Below are positions 25,793 through 36,021 of a stretch of 64,000 bases of DNA, in pieces. The notes under the pieces were generated by a model. That model worked only from the letters and a program-made list of their open reading frames with translations. It made no database searches and was not told the origin of the DNA. Both the position numbers and the translations under genes were made by a program. Every line of letters begins with the position of its first letter. The stretch's first letter is position 1. The stretch lies in NCBI RefSeq assembly GCF_030816935.1, contig NZ_JAUSYO010000001.1:1116001-1180000 (forward strand). Reading direction: 5' to 3'. The stretch comes from Arthrobacter sp. B3I9 (GTDB taxonomy: Bacteria > Actinomycetota > Actinomycetes > Actinomycetales > Micrococcaceae).

Positions 25793-26794
25793 ATGAGGCT
25801 ACGTCACAGCAATGCGTCCGGCCGGGGGTACCGCCGGGTCCCGGCCGGTACCGGGTTCAGCTACAAGGATCTGGACGGGTCTACGCTGCCTCCCGGTCCG
25901 GTTCGGGACCGGCTGGAGAGCATCGGTATTCCGCCGGCCTGGACGGACGTCTGGATTGCCCCGTACGACAACGGGCACATCCAGGCCACCGGCGTCGACG
26001 CGGTCGGCCGGCGCCAGTACATCTACCACCCCGGCTGGCGGGAACGGAAGGACCGGCTGAAGTTCGACCGTTCGCTCCAGCTGGCCGAGACCCTGCCCTC
26101 CGCACGCCGCCTGGTGACCATGGACCTCCGCTCGGAGGGCCTGACCCGCGAGCGGGTGCTGGCGGCCGCCTTCCGGATGCTGGACAGCGGATCCTTGCGG
26201 GTCGGTTCGGAACGGTACACGAACGAGAACGGCAGCCACGGTCTCGCCACCCTGCTCTGCGCGCACGTCAAGGTGCACAAGGACGAGCTGAGGCTCAGCT
26301 TTCCCGCCAAGAGCGGCAAGAAGTGGGAGTCGCGGATCAAGGATGCCGACCTTGCCGCCGTGGTGCGCCAGCTCAAGCGGCGCGGCGGCAATGCCCGGCT
26401 GCTGGCCTACAAGAATGGTCGCAGCTGGCACCCGGTGTCGAGTGCGGACATCAACGAATACGTCAAGGAGCGCACCGGGGAGGACTTCACCGCGAAGGAC
26501 TTCCGTACCCTCCGGGGAACGGTCGCCGCGGCCGTCAGCCTGGCGAAGAGCGGGCCCCAGCCCAAGGTTTCGGCCCGCAAGCGCGCAGTGAGCCGGGCCA
26601 TGGTGGATGCGTCGACGGTGCTGGGGAACACGCCGTCGATCGCCCGGAAAAGCTATGTCGACCCGCGGATCCTGGACCATTTCGCCGAGGGGGAGACCAT
26701 TGACCCGAAACGGCTGGACTCCGCCGAGTCCGAGGTGCGGGCGCTGCTGTACCAGGAAGGCGATGTAGTTCCGTTGCGGAAGGCTACGGGCTGA
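25793..26794 (+). CDS. DNA topoisomerase IB
   Basis: 333 residues, the size of bacterial poxvirus-like type IB topoisomerases, which relax supercoils through a 3'-phosphotyrosine. Visible are GFSYKDLDGSTL, the PPAWTDVWIAP and GHIQATGVDAVGRRQYIYHP region of the N-terminal domain, SLRVGSERYTNENGSHGLAT with a catalytic Arg, and RKSYVDPRIL with the active-site Tyr at about residue 287. Downstream of the broken fprA on the same strand but not obviously co-transcribed. Confidence 0.92.
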   Translation: MRLRHSNASGRGYRRVPAGTGFSYKDLDGSTLPPGPVRDRLESIGIPPAWTDVWIAPYDNGHIQATGVDAVGRRQYIYHPGWRERKDRLKFDRSLQLAETLPSARRLVTMDLRSEGLTRERVLAAAFRMLDSGSLRVGSERYTNENGSHGLATLLCAHVKVHKDELRLSFPAKSGKKWESRIKDADLAAVVRQLKRRGGNARLLAYKNGRSWHPVSSADINEYVKERTGEDFTAKDFRTLRGTVAAAVSLAKSGPQPKVSARKRAVSRAMVDASTVLGNTPSIARKSYVDPRILDHFAEGETIDPKRLDSAESEVRALLYQEGDVVPLRKATG

Positions 26795-26807
26795 CTTCCT
26801 GAAGGAC

Positions 26808-27635
26808 CTACATCCGGCCGAAGCGGGCGCGGACCAGGGCAAACGCGCCGTAGGCAATGAAGCCGGCCCCGATGGCCACCAGAAGGACGGGTCCGAAGGG
26901 GTGGTCCTGAAGGGCCTTGAGGCTGCCGTCGAGACCCGTCGAGGAGCCGGGATCGTTGGTGACAGCGGCGATGACAAAGAGCAGCCCGGTCAGGACGAGT
27001 GCAACCCCCTTGGCGATGTGTCCGGCGACGCCCAGCGCACTGACCAGGCGCCCCCGGTGCGTACCCTCAAAATGGCGCAGCTCGTCCTTGTACTTTTTCC
27101 CCACCCCCTTGAGCACGAAGTACACCCCGATCCCGATAATGGTCAGGCCGAGGGCAATCAGCAACGGGACCCCGAAGGGGCTGTGCACCAACGCAGTGCT
27201 GAAGTCCCGCGTCGAGTCGCCGGAATCGCCGCGCTGGCCCAGGGCGAAGCCTGCGAAGCTCAGGCCGACGCTGCCATAGGCGATGCTGAGGAATCCGGAG
27301 GAGACAAGCTTGCCGAGGCGCTGACCGCGCGGGAGATGCCGCGCCCGCAGCGTCGCCTCGCTCAGCTGCCAGAGCGAAAGCCCGGCGCAGCCGATGAAAC
27401 CCGCCCACATCACCGCCGGGCCCCACGGGTTGGCCGCGAGCTGCTCGATTGCGCCGGTCGGTTCGGCCTGGCCGGGGGCCCCCAGAACCAGCGCCACGGC
27501 AATCGCACCGATGATGATGTGCAGCAGGGCCATCACCGCGAAACCGGCACGCGCGAGCACGTCGAGCACAGTGCTGTTCGACGCCGCCTCCACGGCGTCG
27601 GCTGCGTCTCCGATTGCAGTTCCGTTAGCCGACAT
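26808..27635 (-). CDS. DUF1206 membrane protein
   Basis: 275 residues built from three similar two-helix units, each with a loop after the first helix (VLARAGFAVMALLHIIIG; LVSSGFLSIAYGSVGLSF; LGVAGHIAKGVALVLTG). This is the DUF1206 pattern. Function unknown. Convergent with the topoisomerase gene, 14 bp between stops. Confidence 0.82.
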   Translation of the reverse strand: MSANGTAIGDAADAVEAASNSTVLDVLARAGFAVMALLHIIIGAIAVALVLGAPGQAEPTGAIEQLAANPWGPAVMWAGFIGCAGLSLWQLSEATLRARHLPRGQRLGKLVSSGFLSIAYGSVGLSFAGFALGQRGDSGDSTRDFSTALVHSPFGVPLLIALGLTIIGIGVYFVLKGVGKKYKDELRHFEGTHRGRLVSALGVAGHIAKGVALVLTGLLFVIAAVTNDPGSSTGLDGSLKALQDHPFGPVLLVAIGAGFIAYGAFALVRARFGRM

Positions 27636-27671
27636 CCGATCCGTCCCCGTCCTTCCGTTCCGCCGCCGTCT

Positions 27672-27965
27672 TCAACCGTTCATCGGGCCTTCGGGGTGGA
27701 TCCTGCCCGCACCCGGGCCCACCACCGTCACGGTGCACCGGACGATGAGCCCGCCGCCCGGCGCGGAGTCCACTTCGGCCAGGGTCTCTCCCTGTTCGAT
27801 CACTGCGTACGTCTCCGCGCCTGCTTCCACCTCGAAGCCGCGCGAGGAGGCGTCCTGCTTCGCGTTCGCCAGCGCCGCCTCCCGGAGGCCGTCCAGGTAT
27901 CCCGGCTCGTGCGCCCGGGACTTGTCGCCGAAGGACCAACCGAAGAGCTGCCCAGTTTCTTTCAT
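27672..27965 (-). CDS. Hypothetical protein, 97 residues
   Basis: Soluble, no signal or membrane segment. GFEVEAGAETYAVIEQG and GGGLIVRCTVTVVGPGAG suggest a small beta-rich domain. Same strand as the DUF1206 gene, 36 bp upstream of it, so perhaps co-transcribed. Not recognised. Confidence 0.55.
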   Translation of the reverse strand: MKETGQLFGWSFGDKSRAHEPGYLDGLREAALANAKQDASSRGFEVEAGAETYAVIEQGETLAEVDSAPGGGLIVRCTVTVVGPGAGRIHPEGPMNG

Positions 27966-28030
27966 GGCCCCGATCTTACGCCGCAGGCGGAGCTTCCGCG
28001 GGCGGACACCCGAGGCACTACCAAGATGTT

Positions 28031-28048
28031 GGTAAGTGTGCTTACTAT
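28031..28048 (+). promoter_or_regulatory. TAAG-CTTA motif with overlapping -10
   Basis: GTAAG-tgtg-CTTAC (28032-28045) runs into TACTAT (28043-28048), a good -10. Related to the inverted repeat at 18476. It lies 106 bp before the ATG of the next gene and between divergent genes. Confidence 0.45.
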
Positions 28049-28153
28049 AGCTGGATCATGCCCGGCTTTCGGACATGCCCTCCCGGCAGCACGAGCATCA
28101 ACAGCTGCTGCCGGTACTGCGGATCCGAGAACACACACGATAGGAAGCTCAAC

Positions 28154-28690
28154 ATGGCAGGTAATCTTGTTGCCCGATCCATCCACGACCTGACGGCGGG
28201 CGCCTGGTTCGGCGGCTCGCTGATGGGCGCCATCGGGCTGAACGGCGCGGCCGCCGAAGCCAAGGACCCCGCCGAGCGGACCCGGCTTTCGAGCCTGGGC
28301 TGGAAGAAGTGGTCCCCGTTCCAGACCGCCGCTTTCGGCGCCCACATCCTCGCCGGCCTGGCTGTCATCTGGGAGAACAAAGACCGGATGAGCAAGCAGG
28401 ACGGCGTGACCCGGCTGACCATCTACAAGACCATCGTCACCCTTGCCGGGGCTGCTGTGACACTGTACGCGGGCCTTCAGGGCGCAAAGGTGGAGAAGCT
28501 CGCCAGCGAAGGTGCCGAAGGCGCGACGGAGCCGAAGCCGGGCGCGTCCGACGAACTGCGTTCCGCCCAGCAGCAGCTGAAGGCGCTGCAGTGGGCCATC
28601 CCCGTGTTCGCCGGCTGGGTAATCGTGCTCGGCGCGAAGCATGGCGAGATGCAGCGGCCCAAGAACGTCTTCAAGGGCCTCTCACGCTGA
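28154..28690 (+). CDS. Hypothetical membrane protein, 178 residues
   Basis: Three to four weak hydrophobic segments: LTAGAWFGGSLMGAIGLNG, AAFGAHILAGLAVIW, IYKTIVTLAGAAVTLYAGL and WAIPVFAGWVIVLGA. A Glu/Ala-rich stretch with a coiled-coil tendency lies between the last two. Start ATG 28154 follows AGGAAG; the open frame before it lacks coding character. Not recognised; the promoter motif links it with the DUF4383 region. Confidence 0.7.
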   Translation: MAGNLVARSIHDLTAGAWFGGSLMGAIGLNGAAAEAKDPAERTRLSSLGWKKWSPFQTAAFGAHILAGLAVIWENKDRMSKQDGVTRLTIYKTIVTLAGAAVTLYAGLQGAKVEKLASEGAEGATEPKPGASDELRSAQQQLKALQWAIPVFAGWVIVLGAKHGEMQRPKNVFKGLSR

Positions 28691-28723
28691 TCTGATTCCA
28701 CGCCGGTCCAGGCGGGACACAAG

Positions 28724-28763
28724 AGGCCTCCGGGCCGGAACCTCAGTTCCGGCCCGGAGGCCT
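28724..28763. terminator. Strong 18-bp hairpin
   Basis: Perfect stem AGGCCTCCGGGCCGGAAC (28724-28741) with 28746-28763 and loop CTCA, 34 bp after the hypothetical membrane protein stop. Serves that gene and possibly the convergent GntR gene. Confidence 0.8.
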
Positions 28764-28770
28764 TCGTCGT

Positions 28771-28802
28771 GCCGGCTCCTGCTGCTGGGCGCAGGAGCCG
28801 GC
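28771..28802. terminator. Second hairpin, 12-bp stem
   Basis: GCCGGCTCCTGC (28771-28782) pairs perfectly with 28791-28802, only 7 bp from the first hairpin. Likely the terminator for the GntR/MFS unit read from the other strand. Confidence 0.55.
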
Positions 28803-28918
28803 CGCTCAAAGTCGGCGTTGGCAGGCGCCGACGGCGGCTGAGTTCCAGCCCCGCGGGCGCAAAATGGGCCGGCCGCTGGGTCGAGCATCTTCGAGCGACC
28901 TTGGAAATCCCTTGGACG

Positions 28919-29599
28919 TTACTCCCGGAGCCACTCCGCACAGGAATTCAGGTTCCGGGTGACGCTTCCGACGGCGGCGGCTTCGTCCCGCCCGGCAATG
29001 GCGTCAACCAGTTCGCCGTGGCCCTCGTTGGGAAGCCCGTTGAACCCCGCCCGGCGCTGTTGCCGCAGGAGATCGGCGTGGAACACGACGCCGAAACTGG
29101 CGTAGAGCTCGTGCAGCAGGGGATTGGCGGACGCCTTGGCCACCATTACGTGGAAGTCCCAGTCGGCCTGGGCCCAGGAGGCATAGTCTTCGGCCAGCCA
29201 GGCGGCGCGGCGGGCGGCAAGCAGTTCCCGCAGGGCGGCAATGTCCCCGGCCGTCGCATGGCGGGCAGCAAGCCGTGCCGCCTGCGTGTCCAGCCCCACG
29301 CGGACCTCAAGGATGTGTTCCTCGGAATGGTCCTGGTACATCCGCTGCGCCGCACCCGACATCTCGCTGATGGCCCGGACGTAGGTGCCGTCCCCGCGGC
29401 GGACGTCAAGCATGCCGCTGTGGGCGAGGGCCTTGATCGCCTCCCGCAGGGTTCCGCGGGAAACGCCGAGGGCGGCCATCAGCTCCGGTTCCGCCGGGAT
29501 GCGCTGCTGGAGCGGCCATTGTCCCGACTGGATGAGGGTGCGTAGCTTGGCAGTGATCTCTTCGACCAGCGGTGGCCTGTGGGAGGCAGTCAAGGTCAT
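28919..29599 (-). CDS. GntR/FadR family transcriptional regulator
   Basis: 226 residues. N-terminal winged helix VEEITAKLRTLIQSGQWPLQ, IPAEPELMAALGVSRGTLRE, then a helical FCD domain with metal-type residues (DWDFHVMVAKASANPLLHELY and EGHGELVDAIAGRD). Its ATG overlaps the stop of the MFS gene (ATGA), so it is the second gene of an operon and probably controls that transporter. Confidence 0.88.
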   Translation of the reverse strand: MTLTASHRPPLVEEITAKLRTLIQSGQWPLQQRIPAEPELMAALGVSRGTLREAIKALAHSGMLDVRRGDGTYVRAISEMSGAAQRMYQDHSEEHILEVRVGLDTQAARLAARHATAGDIAALRELLAARRAAWLAEDYASWAQADWDFHVMVAKASANPLLHELYASFGVVFHADLLRQQRRAGFNGLPNEGHGELVDAIAGRDEAAAVGSVTRNLNSCAEWLRE

Positions 29600-30855
29600 C
29601 GCTGGATCCTTTCCGCGGGCGTCGCCTGCCGCTTCTTGGGCCGCGCGGTCAGGAGGTGGCCGACGGCGACCTGCCCGAGGGCAACGGCCAGCAGCAGGAC
29701 CAACGGGAGCGTCCAGGAACCCGTCGCGCTGTGCAGCAGGCCCATGCCGAACGGGCCGAGGGTGGCGAGCAGATACCCTGCCGACTGGGCGACCGTGGAC
29801 ATTGCGGTGGTCTCCGCGGTGGTCCGGCCACTGCGGCTGATCATCACCATGACCAAGGGGAAGATGCCGAGCCCGAAGCCAAGCAGCACCGCCGTGAGCG
29901 GGGCCCAGTCGACCGGCAGGACCAGCATCGCCAGGACGCCGAGCGCCATGGTCACCGTTGCCAGATAGAACGCGGTGCGCTGCATCCGGGGCCGGGAGCC
30001 GATTCCCACCAGAATCATGCCGGCGGGAACGGACACGAGCTGCATCAGGCCGAACATCAGCCCGCTGTCGGCCCCGGTCATTCCCAGTGTCACCAGCAGG
30101 TAGGGGAACCAGCTCAATACCGCGTAGGCCAGGAGCGCCTGTACGGTGAAGCCGAGCGTGATCAGGGCGCCCGTCCGGGTGCGCAGGAGGGGCCAGGGGG
30201 CCACCGGGGAGGCTTTGACGTCGGAAGCATTGCGGTGCGCATACAGGGCGATCGGCAGGAAGCCGAGGCAGGCGCCCAGGGCCAGGAAGCCGATGGCACC
30301 GAGGCCAGCCGATGCTGATCCGAGCCCCTGCGCCACCGGGACAATCAGCACAGCGACGACGGTGGCGCCCGTGGTCATGGTTACCGTGTAAAGCGCGGTC
30401 ATGAGGGACGTCCGGTCCGCGAAGTGGACCCTGATGAACGACGGCATCGCCACGTTGCAGATGGCCAGCCCGGACATGCCCACCACTGTCCCGGCCAGCA
30501 GCATTCCGGTGGACGGAACGCCGCGGAGCAACAGGCCCGCGGCCAGCATTCCCAGCGAAAGCAGGATGGCCTTCTCAAGGCCAAGGCGCCGGGTGAGCCA
30601 GGTCGTGGCGGCGCCGGCGACGGCGAAGCACAGTGTGGGAATGGACGGGATGATCGCGGCAACCAGCGGCCCGTAGCCCAGGACCGCCTGCAGGTCGTGA
30701 AGCAGGGCGGCTGCCCCGGTGATGCCGGCCCGCAGATTCAGTCCGATCAGCACGAGTGCAACCACCCCGGCCACGAGAACGCCCCGCGGCCGGGCTGGTG
30801 CTGCGGGCCGGACGGTCGCGGTCTCGTGAGGTTCGGTCTGCGCCGTGGAAGTCAT
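29596..30855 (-). CDS. MFS transporter, CynX/NimT type
   Basis: 419 residues, twelve membrane segments. The opening LIGLNLRAGITGAAALLHDL and TWLTRRLGLEKAILLSLGMLA are typical of the cyanate/nitroimidazole-type MFS family. Substrate unknown. A TAACCT box ends 6 nt before the ATG, with AGGA directly adjacent to the ATG, suggesting a leaderless message. Pairs with the GntR regulator. Confidence 0.85.
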   Translation of the reverse strand: MTSTAQTEPHETATVRPAAPARPRGVLVAGVVALVLIGLNLRAGITGAAALLHDLQAVLGYGPLVAAIIPSIPTLCFAVAGAATTWLTRRLGLEKAILLSLGMLAAGLLLRGVPSTGMLLAGTVVGMSGLAICNVAMPSFIRVHFADRTSLMTALYTVTMTTGATVVAVLIVPVAQGLGSASAGLGAIGFLALGACLGFLPIALYAHRNASDVKASPVAPWPLLRTRTGALITLGFTVQALLAYAVLSWFPYLLVTLGMTGADSGLMFGLMQLVSVPAGMILVGIGSRPRMQRTAFYLATVTMALGVLAMLVLPVDWAPLTAVLLGFGLGIFPLVMVMISRSGRTTAETTAMSTVAQSAGYLLATLGPFGMGLLHSATGSWTLPLVLLLAVALGQVAVGHLLTARPKKRQATPAERIQR

Positions 30856-30922
30856 TCCTAAAGGTTAGACGTTTGACGTTTGCACGGCCGACTTAAGTGA
30901 CACGCGTCGCGGGTGCAGCCCG

Positions 30923-32365
30923 TCAGTGCAGCTGGCGGGCCCCGAGCCGCTGTACAGCCAAGGCCAGCCACAACTGCACGCGGTCCGGCGTCTGGGCCGG
31001 GTCGTAACCCGTCAGCTCGGTAACTTGGGCCAGCCGGTAGCGGACGGTGTTCCGGTGCAGCGTGAGCTCTTCGGCGACGGCGGCCACGGAGCCGTTGTTG
31101 TTGAGGTAGCTTTCCAGCGTGGCCATCAGCTCGGCGCCGTGCGCGGCATCGAAGGCCCGGAGCGGATTCAGGGACTCGTGCGCCATGTCGGCCAGCGGCA
31201 CGTCTTCGCTGGCCAGCAGCAGCGAGGTCAGGCTCAGGCGCTCCGGCTCGTTCACCGGCAGGCCCCGGCCCGCCGCGTCGCGTGCCTCGAAGTAGCTCCA
31301 GCGCAGGCCGTTGGGCTTGGTGTAGGCGCCGCCGATGCCGATGGTGGCATGGATTCCCGCCTCGGCCAGGTGGTCGCCCAGGGCGCGGGCAAGCGTGCCG
31401 GCTCCGCTTCCGTCGTCCGGGACGACGGCGATCAGGTCCTTCCCGACGGCGGCGCTCACCGCTGTGTCCAGCGGCTGGGGCAACGAGGTGCTTCCGAGCT
31501 GTTTGGAATGCGCCGCCGATTCAACGAGCAGCACGACGTTCTTTCGGGTGCTGTTGACACCGATGCCGGCGAGCCGGCGGGCGGCCTCGCTGGGCTCCAG
31601 GGTCCCGTGGATCACGTCCTCGAGGACCTGCCCCGCAAGGGCGCGCTGCGACTGCCGCTGCTTGACCATGTTGTTGAGTTCCACGCTGATGAGGTTCTGG
31701 GCGTAGCCCACGATGCCTGAGTCCTCGAAGGGTTGCTTGATCCAGAGCGTGCAGGCATCCCGGCGGCCGGTCGGGATGGGGTAGGAGGTCCAGCCGTCAG
31801 CGTTGGGGGCCGGGTTGCCCGGCACGCTGTTATAGAGCTGGGCGGTGAACTGGGTCAGCACAATCTCCGTGCGCAGCATGGAGCCGAGGTGTTTGAGCAG
31901 TTCGGTGAGGCCGCCGCCGGTCAGGAGGGCGCGGGCGAGGATCTGGTGCCCGGCGATGAGGCGCTCCAGCTTGCCGTAGTGGTCCGCCGATTGCGCGTCC
32001 GCTACGAGTTTCCCGATGGCGATGAACGGGGTGTCGTACGGGACCTCCACGACGGGCAGTCCCCACCGGTTGGCCTCGGCAATCAGGGCCGGGGGGACGG
32101 ACTCGTGCGTGAGCCCGATACCGAAGCCGATTCCCACGGCGCCTGCCCTCTGGACCTGCCGGACGAAGCGGCGCTGGTCGGCTGCGCTGCGCAGCCGCAT
32201 GCCGGTGGTGAGGACGAGTTCGCCGCCGTTGAGGAACCGTTGCGGGTCCTCTTGCTCGGTAACCGCCACCCAGATGATGTCCTGGTGCGAGGTCGTCTCG
32301 GCGAGGCCCGCCTTGGTGAGCTTCAGGGACGGAACCCCGAGCAGGGCGGCGAGGGAAATAGCCAT
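30923..32365 (-). CDS. PucR family transcriptional regulator
   Basis: 480 residues. N-terminal PucR sensor domain (LAALLGVPSLKLTKAGLAETT, ITEQ-type linker), a middle GGDEF-like fold, and the C-terminal PucR helix-turn-helix LESYLNNNGSVAAVAEELTLHRNTVRYRLAQV. Divergent from putrescine/GABA genes. Corynebacterial GabR, a PucR-type activator of gab genes, is a fitting precedent, so it probably senses GABA or a related compound. ATG 32365 preferred to the GTG at 32398. Confidence 0.88.
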   Translation of the reverse strand: MAISLAALLGVPSLKLTKAGLAETTSHQDIIWVAVTEQEDPQRFLNGGELVLTTGMRLRSAADQRRFVRQVQRAGAVGIGFGIGLTHESVPPALIAEANRWGLPVVEVPYDTPFIAIGKLVADAQSADHYGKLERLIAGHQILARALLTGGGLTELLKHLGSMLRTEIVLTQFTAQLYNSVPGNPAPNADGWTSYPIPTGRRDACTLWIKQPFEDSGIVGYAQNLISVELNNMVKQRQSQRALAGQVLEDVIHGTLEPSEAARRLAGIGVNSTRKNVVLLVESAAHSKQLGSTSLPQPLDTAVSAAVGKDLIAVVPDDGSGAGTLARALGDHLAEAGIHATIGIGGAYTKPNGLRWSYFEARDAAGRGLPVNEPERLSLTSLLLASEDVPLADMAHESLNPLRAFDAAHGAELMATLESYLNNNGSVAAVAEELTLHRNTVRYRLAQVTELTGYDPAQTPDRVQLWLALAVQRLGARQLH

Positions 32366-32508
32366 GTCTTCAGGATAGCCGCGGCTGGTCAAACGCACTA
32401 AAGGCTTCCGACTGGGGTGTGCATGTGGCTATTCCCTGCCGACCTGCGTTGCCATAGGCTCGGAGCAATCCAACTGGGCCCTTCAGCGCGTGAAAGAGGT
32501 TGTACACC

Positions 32509-33939
<1,431 letters not shown>

Positions 33940-33988
33940 CCCCAATACTCCCCGCCCGCGTCCGCTCGACGCCCAGAAAGGCCTTCCC

Positions 33989-35344
33989 ATGACCACCACC
34001 GCACATGACATCACCTACCGTCTGGAGCAGAAGCGCCGCGTCCAGGCTGACTTCCCGGGCCCCAAGTCCCTTGCCCTGACCGCACGCCGCAAATCCGTCG
34101 TGGCCGCCGGTGTCGCATCCAGCGTCCCGGTCTTCGTGGCCGATGCCGACGGCGGCATTATCCACGACGTCGACGGCAACTCCTTCATCGACCTCGGTGC
34201 GGGCATCGCCGTGACGAGCGTGGGAGCTTCGGATCCGGCCGTCGTCGGGGCCGTGAAGGAGGCCGTGGAGCACTTCACGCACACCTGCTTCATGGTCACG
34301 CCGTACGAAGGCTATGTTGCCGTCGCAGAGCAGCTGAACCGCCTCACCCCCGGCGACCACGAGAAGCGCACGGTGCTCTTCAACTCCGGTGCGGAAGCTG
34401 TCGAAAACGCCGTGAAGGTGGCACGCCTGGCCACCGGCCGCGACGCCGTCGTCGCCTTCGACCACGCCTACCACGGCCGCACCAACCTGACCATGGCGCT
34501 GACTGCCAAGGCCATGCCGTACAAGACCAACTTCGGCCCCTTTGCGCCGGAGGTCTACCGGATGCCGATGAGCTACCCGTACCGCGAGGAAAACCCGGAG
34601 ATCACCGGTGCCGAGGCCGCCAAGCGCGCCATCACCATGATCGAGAAGCAGATCGGCGGCGAGCAGGTTGCCGCAATCATCATCGAGCCGATCCAGGGCG
34701 AGGGCGGCTTCATCGTGCCCGCGGAGGGCTTCCTTCCCGCGCTGGCGGCCTGGGCCAAGGACAAGGGCATCGTCTTCATCGCCGATGAAGTCCAGTCAGG
34801 CTTCTGCCGCACCGGGGAATGGTTCGCCGTGAACCATGAAGGCGTGGTCCCGGACATCATCACGATGGCGAAGGGCATCGCCGGCGGCATGCCGCTGTCC
34901 GCGATCACCGGCAGGGCAGACCTGCTCGATGCCGTCCACGCGGGCGGCCTCGGCGGCACCTACGGCGGGAACCCGGTCGCGTGCGCCGCCGCGCTGGCCG
35001 CGATCGGCTCGATGGAGCAGTATGACCTCAACGCCCGGGCCCGGCACATCGAGGAACTCGCCCTTGGCCGGCTGCGGGATCTCGCCGCCGAGGAGTCCGT
35101 GGTCGGGGACGTCCGCGGCCGCGGGGCCATGCTCGCGATCGAACTGGTCCAGGCCGGGTCCAAGGAACCGAACCCGGAATTGACCAAGGCCGTCGCCGCC
35201 CACTGCCTGAGGGAGGGCGTCATCATCCTGACCTGCGGCACCTACGGCAATGTCATCCGACTGCTTCCGCCGCTGGTCATCAGCGACGAGCTGCTGCTGG
35301 ACGGCCTCGAGGTGCTGGCCGCGGCGGTCAAAGCCAACGCCTAG
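33989..35344 (+). CDS. gabT: 4-aminobutyrate-2-oxoglutarate transaminase
   Basis: 451 residues, class III PLP aminotransferase. GAEAVENAVKVAR and AYHGRTNLTMALT (cofactor ring), FIADEVQSGFCRTG (Asp to pyridine N), TMAKGIAGGMPLSAITG (PLP Lys, about residue 295), GGTYGGNPVACAAALA. ATG 33989 follows GAAAGG. 49 bp after patD. No succinate-semialdehyde dehydrogenase or GABA permease follows. Confidence 0.92.
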   Translation: MTTTAHDITYRLEQKRRVQADFPGPKSLALTARRKSVVAAGVASSVPVFVADADGGIIHDVDGNSFIDLGAGIAVTSVGASDPAVVGAVKEAVEHFTHTCFMVTPYEGYVAVAEQLNRLTPGDHEKRTVLFNSGAEAVENAVKVARLATGRDAVVAFDHAYHGRTNLTMALTAKAMPYKTNFGPFAPEVYRMPMSYPYREENPEITGAEAAKRAITMIEKQIGGEQVAAIIIEPIQGEGGFIVPAEGFLPALAAWAKDKGIVFIADEVQSGFCRTGEWFAVNHEGVVPDIITMAKGIAGGMPLSAITGRADLLDAVHAGGLGGTYGGNPVACAAALAAIGSMEQYDLNARARHIEELALGRLRDLAAEESVVGDVRGRGAMLAIELVQAGSKEPNPELTKAVAAHCLREGVIILTCGTYGNVIRLLPPLVISDELLLDGLEVLAAAVKANA

Positions 35345-35403
35345 CCGGTATCGAAACCGGCGACCGGTAGGGGAATTACGGGTCGAGAGCCGAGGAAGAA
35401 GTG

Positions 35404-35434
35404 GGCAGCACTCCAGCATCGCTGGGGTGCTGCC
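35404..35434 (+). terminator. Rho-independent terminator of gabT
   Basis: 14-bp stem GGCAGCACTCCAGC / GCTGGGGTGCTGCC (one G-U pair), loop ATC, followed by TTTCTTT. 60 bp after the gabT stop. Confidence 0.85.
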
Positions 35435-35474
35435 TTTCTTTGTGCCCGCCTTTGGTCGCCGGGCCCAGGCGGGT

Positions 35475-35814
35475 TGGTACCTAACCGGCCCAGGGGCCAA
35501 GGACCGGTGCGTAAGTAGTTTTCGAATCACATTTAGGTACCGATTACTCGTGTTCAGCGTTGCAACCGGCTCGTATGGTTGACGAAGCCGGGAGGCAAAT
35601 TCGGGCCCTGAAAGACCGAAAACGAAGCCACTCGTTAGGGGGTTCACCACATCATCGACGCCGCTAGGGCGTCGCGGTTTGCAGGGCTGGTAACTGGAGT
35701 TTCGACTCCAAGACTTCTTCTGCGCCGGCGAGGCTACGCCCCTTGGATTCGACACCGTCGTCGACAGGGTCCCGAAGCCGACAAAGACGTAATGCTCGGG
35801 AATGGGGAAATCGA
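35475..35814 (+). promoter_or_regulatory. Promoter and long structured leader of the exopolysaccharide operon
   Basis: 340 bp with no convincing gene, AT-richer than its surroundings. GGTACC-centred repeats lie at about 35475 and 35532. TATGGT (about 35573) could be a -10. Downstream are GGCAAA, a TTCGG...CCGAA stem and ACGAAGCC (about 35597-35632), a CGACGCC/GGCGTCG hairpin (35656-35674) and a TGGAGT-TTCG-ACTCCA hairpin (35695-35710). This looks like a structured mRNA leader; its class is not established. Confidence 0.45.
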
Positions 35815-36021
35815 ATGATACAGGTGTCAACGGAATCAGATGCTGGTAGGACCGCCACCGCCGACGCGGGTTCGACGTCCGAGTTCACCACCCACCCCGA
35901 CCAGAGTGCCCTGGCCTGCTTCCCGCGTGAGAGGGAGGCGCAGACCCCTATCGGCAGCCGCGGTCGGACCGCCATGGCACTCCGTACGACGGTGGAACAG
36001 GCCGGGGAGGGCCTCCGATGA
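35815..36021 (+). CDS. Small hypothetical protein, 68 residues
   Basis: Starts MIQVSTESDAGRT; soluble, Thr/Ala-rich, no motif. Supported by a GGGGAAA box before ATG 35815 and a four-base ATGA overlap with the next gene, as is usual for true operon members here. Could still be a leader ORF rather than a functional protein. Confidence 0.45.
   Translation: MIQVSTESDAGRTATADAGSTSEFTTHPDQSALACFPREREAQTPIGSRGRTAMALRTTVEQAGEGLR

Noticed and set aside
28058..28153. N-terminal extension of the 178-residue membrane protein with four Cys
   Set aside because: It would begin just after the -10 but has poor coding character, and ATG 28154 has its own ribosome binding site.
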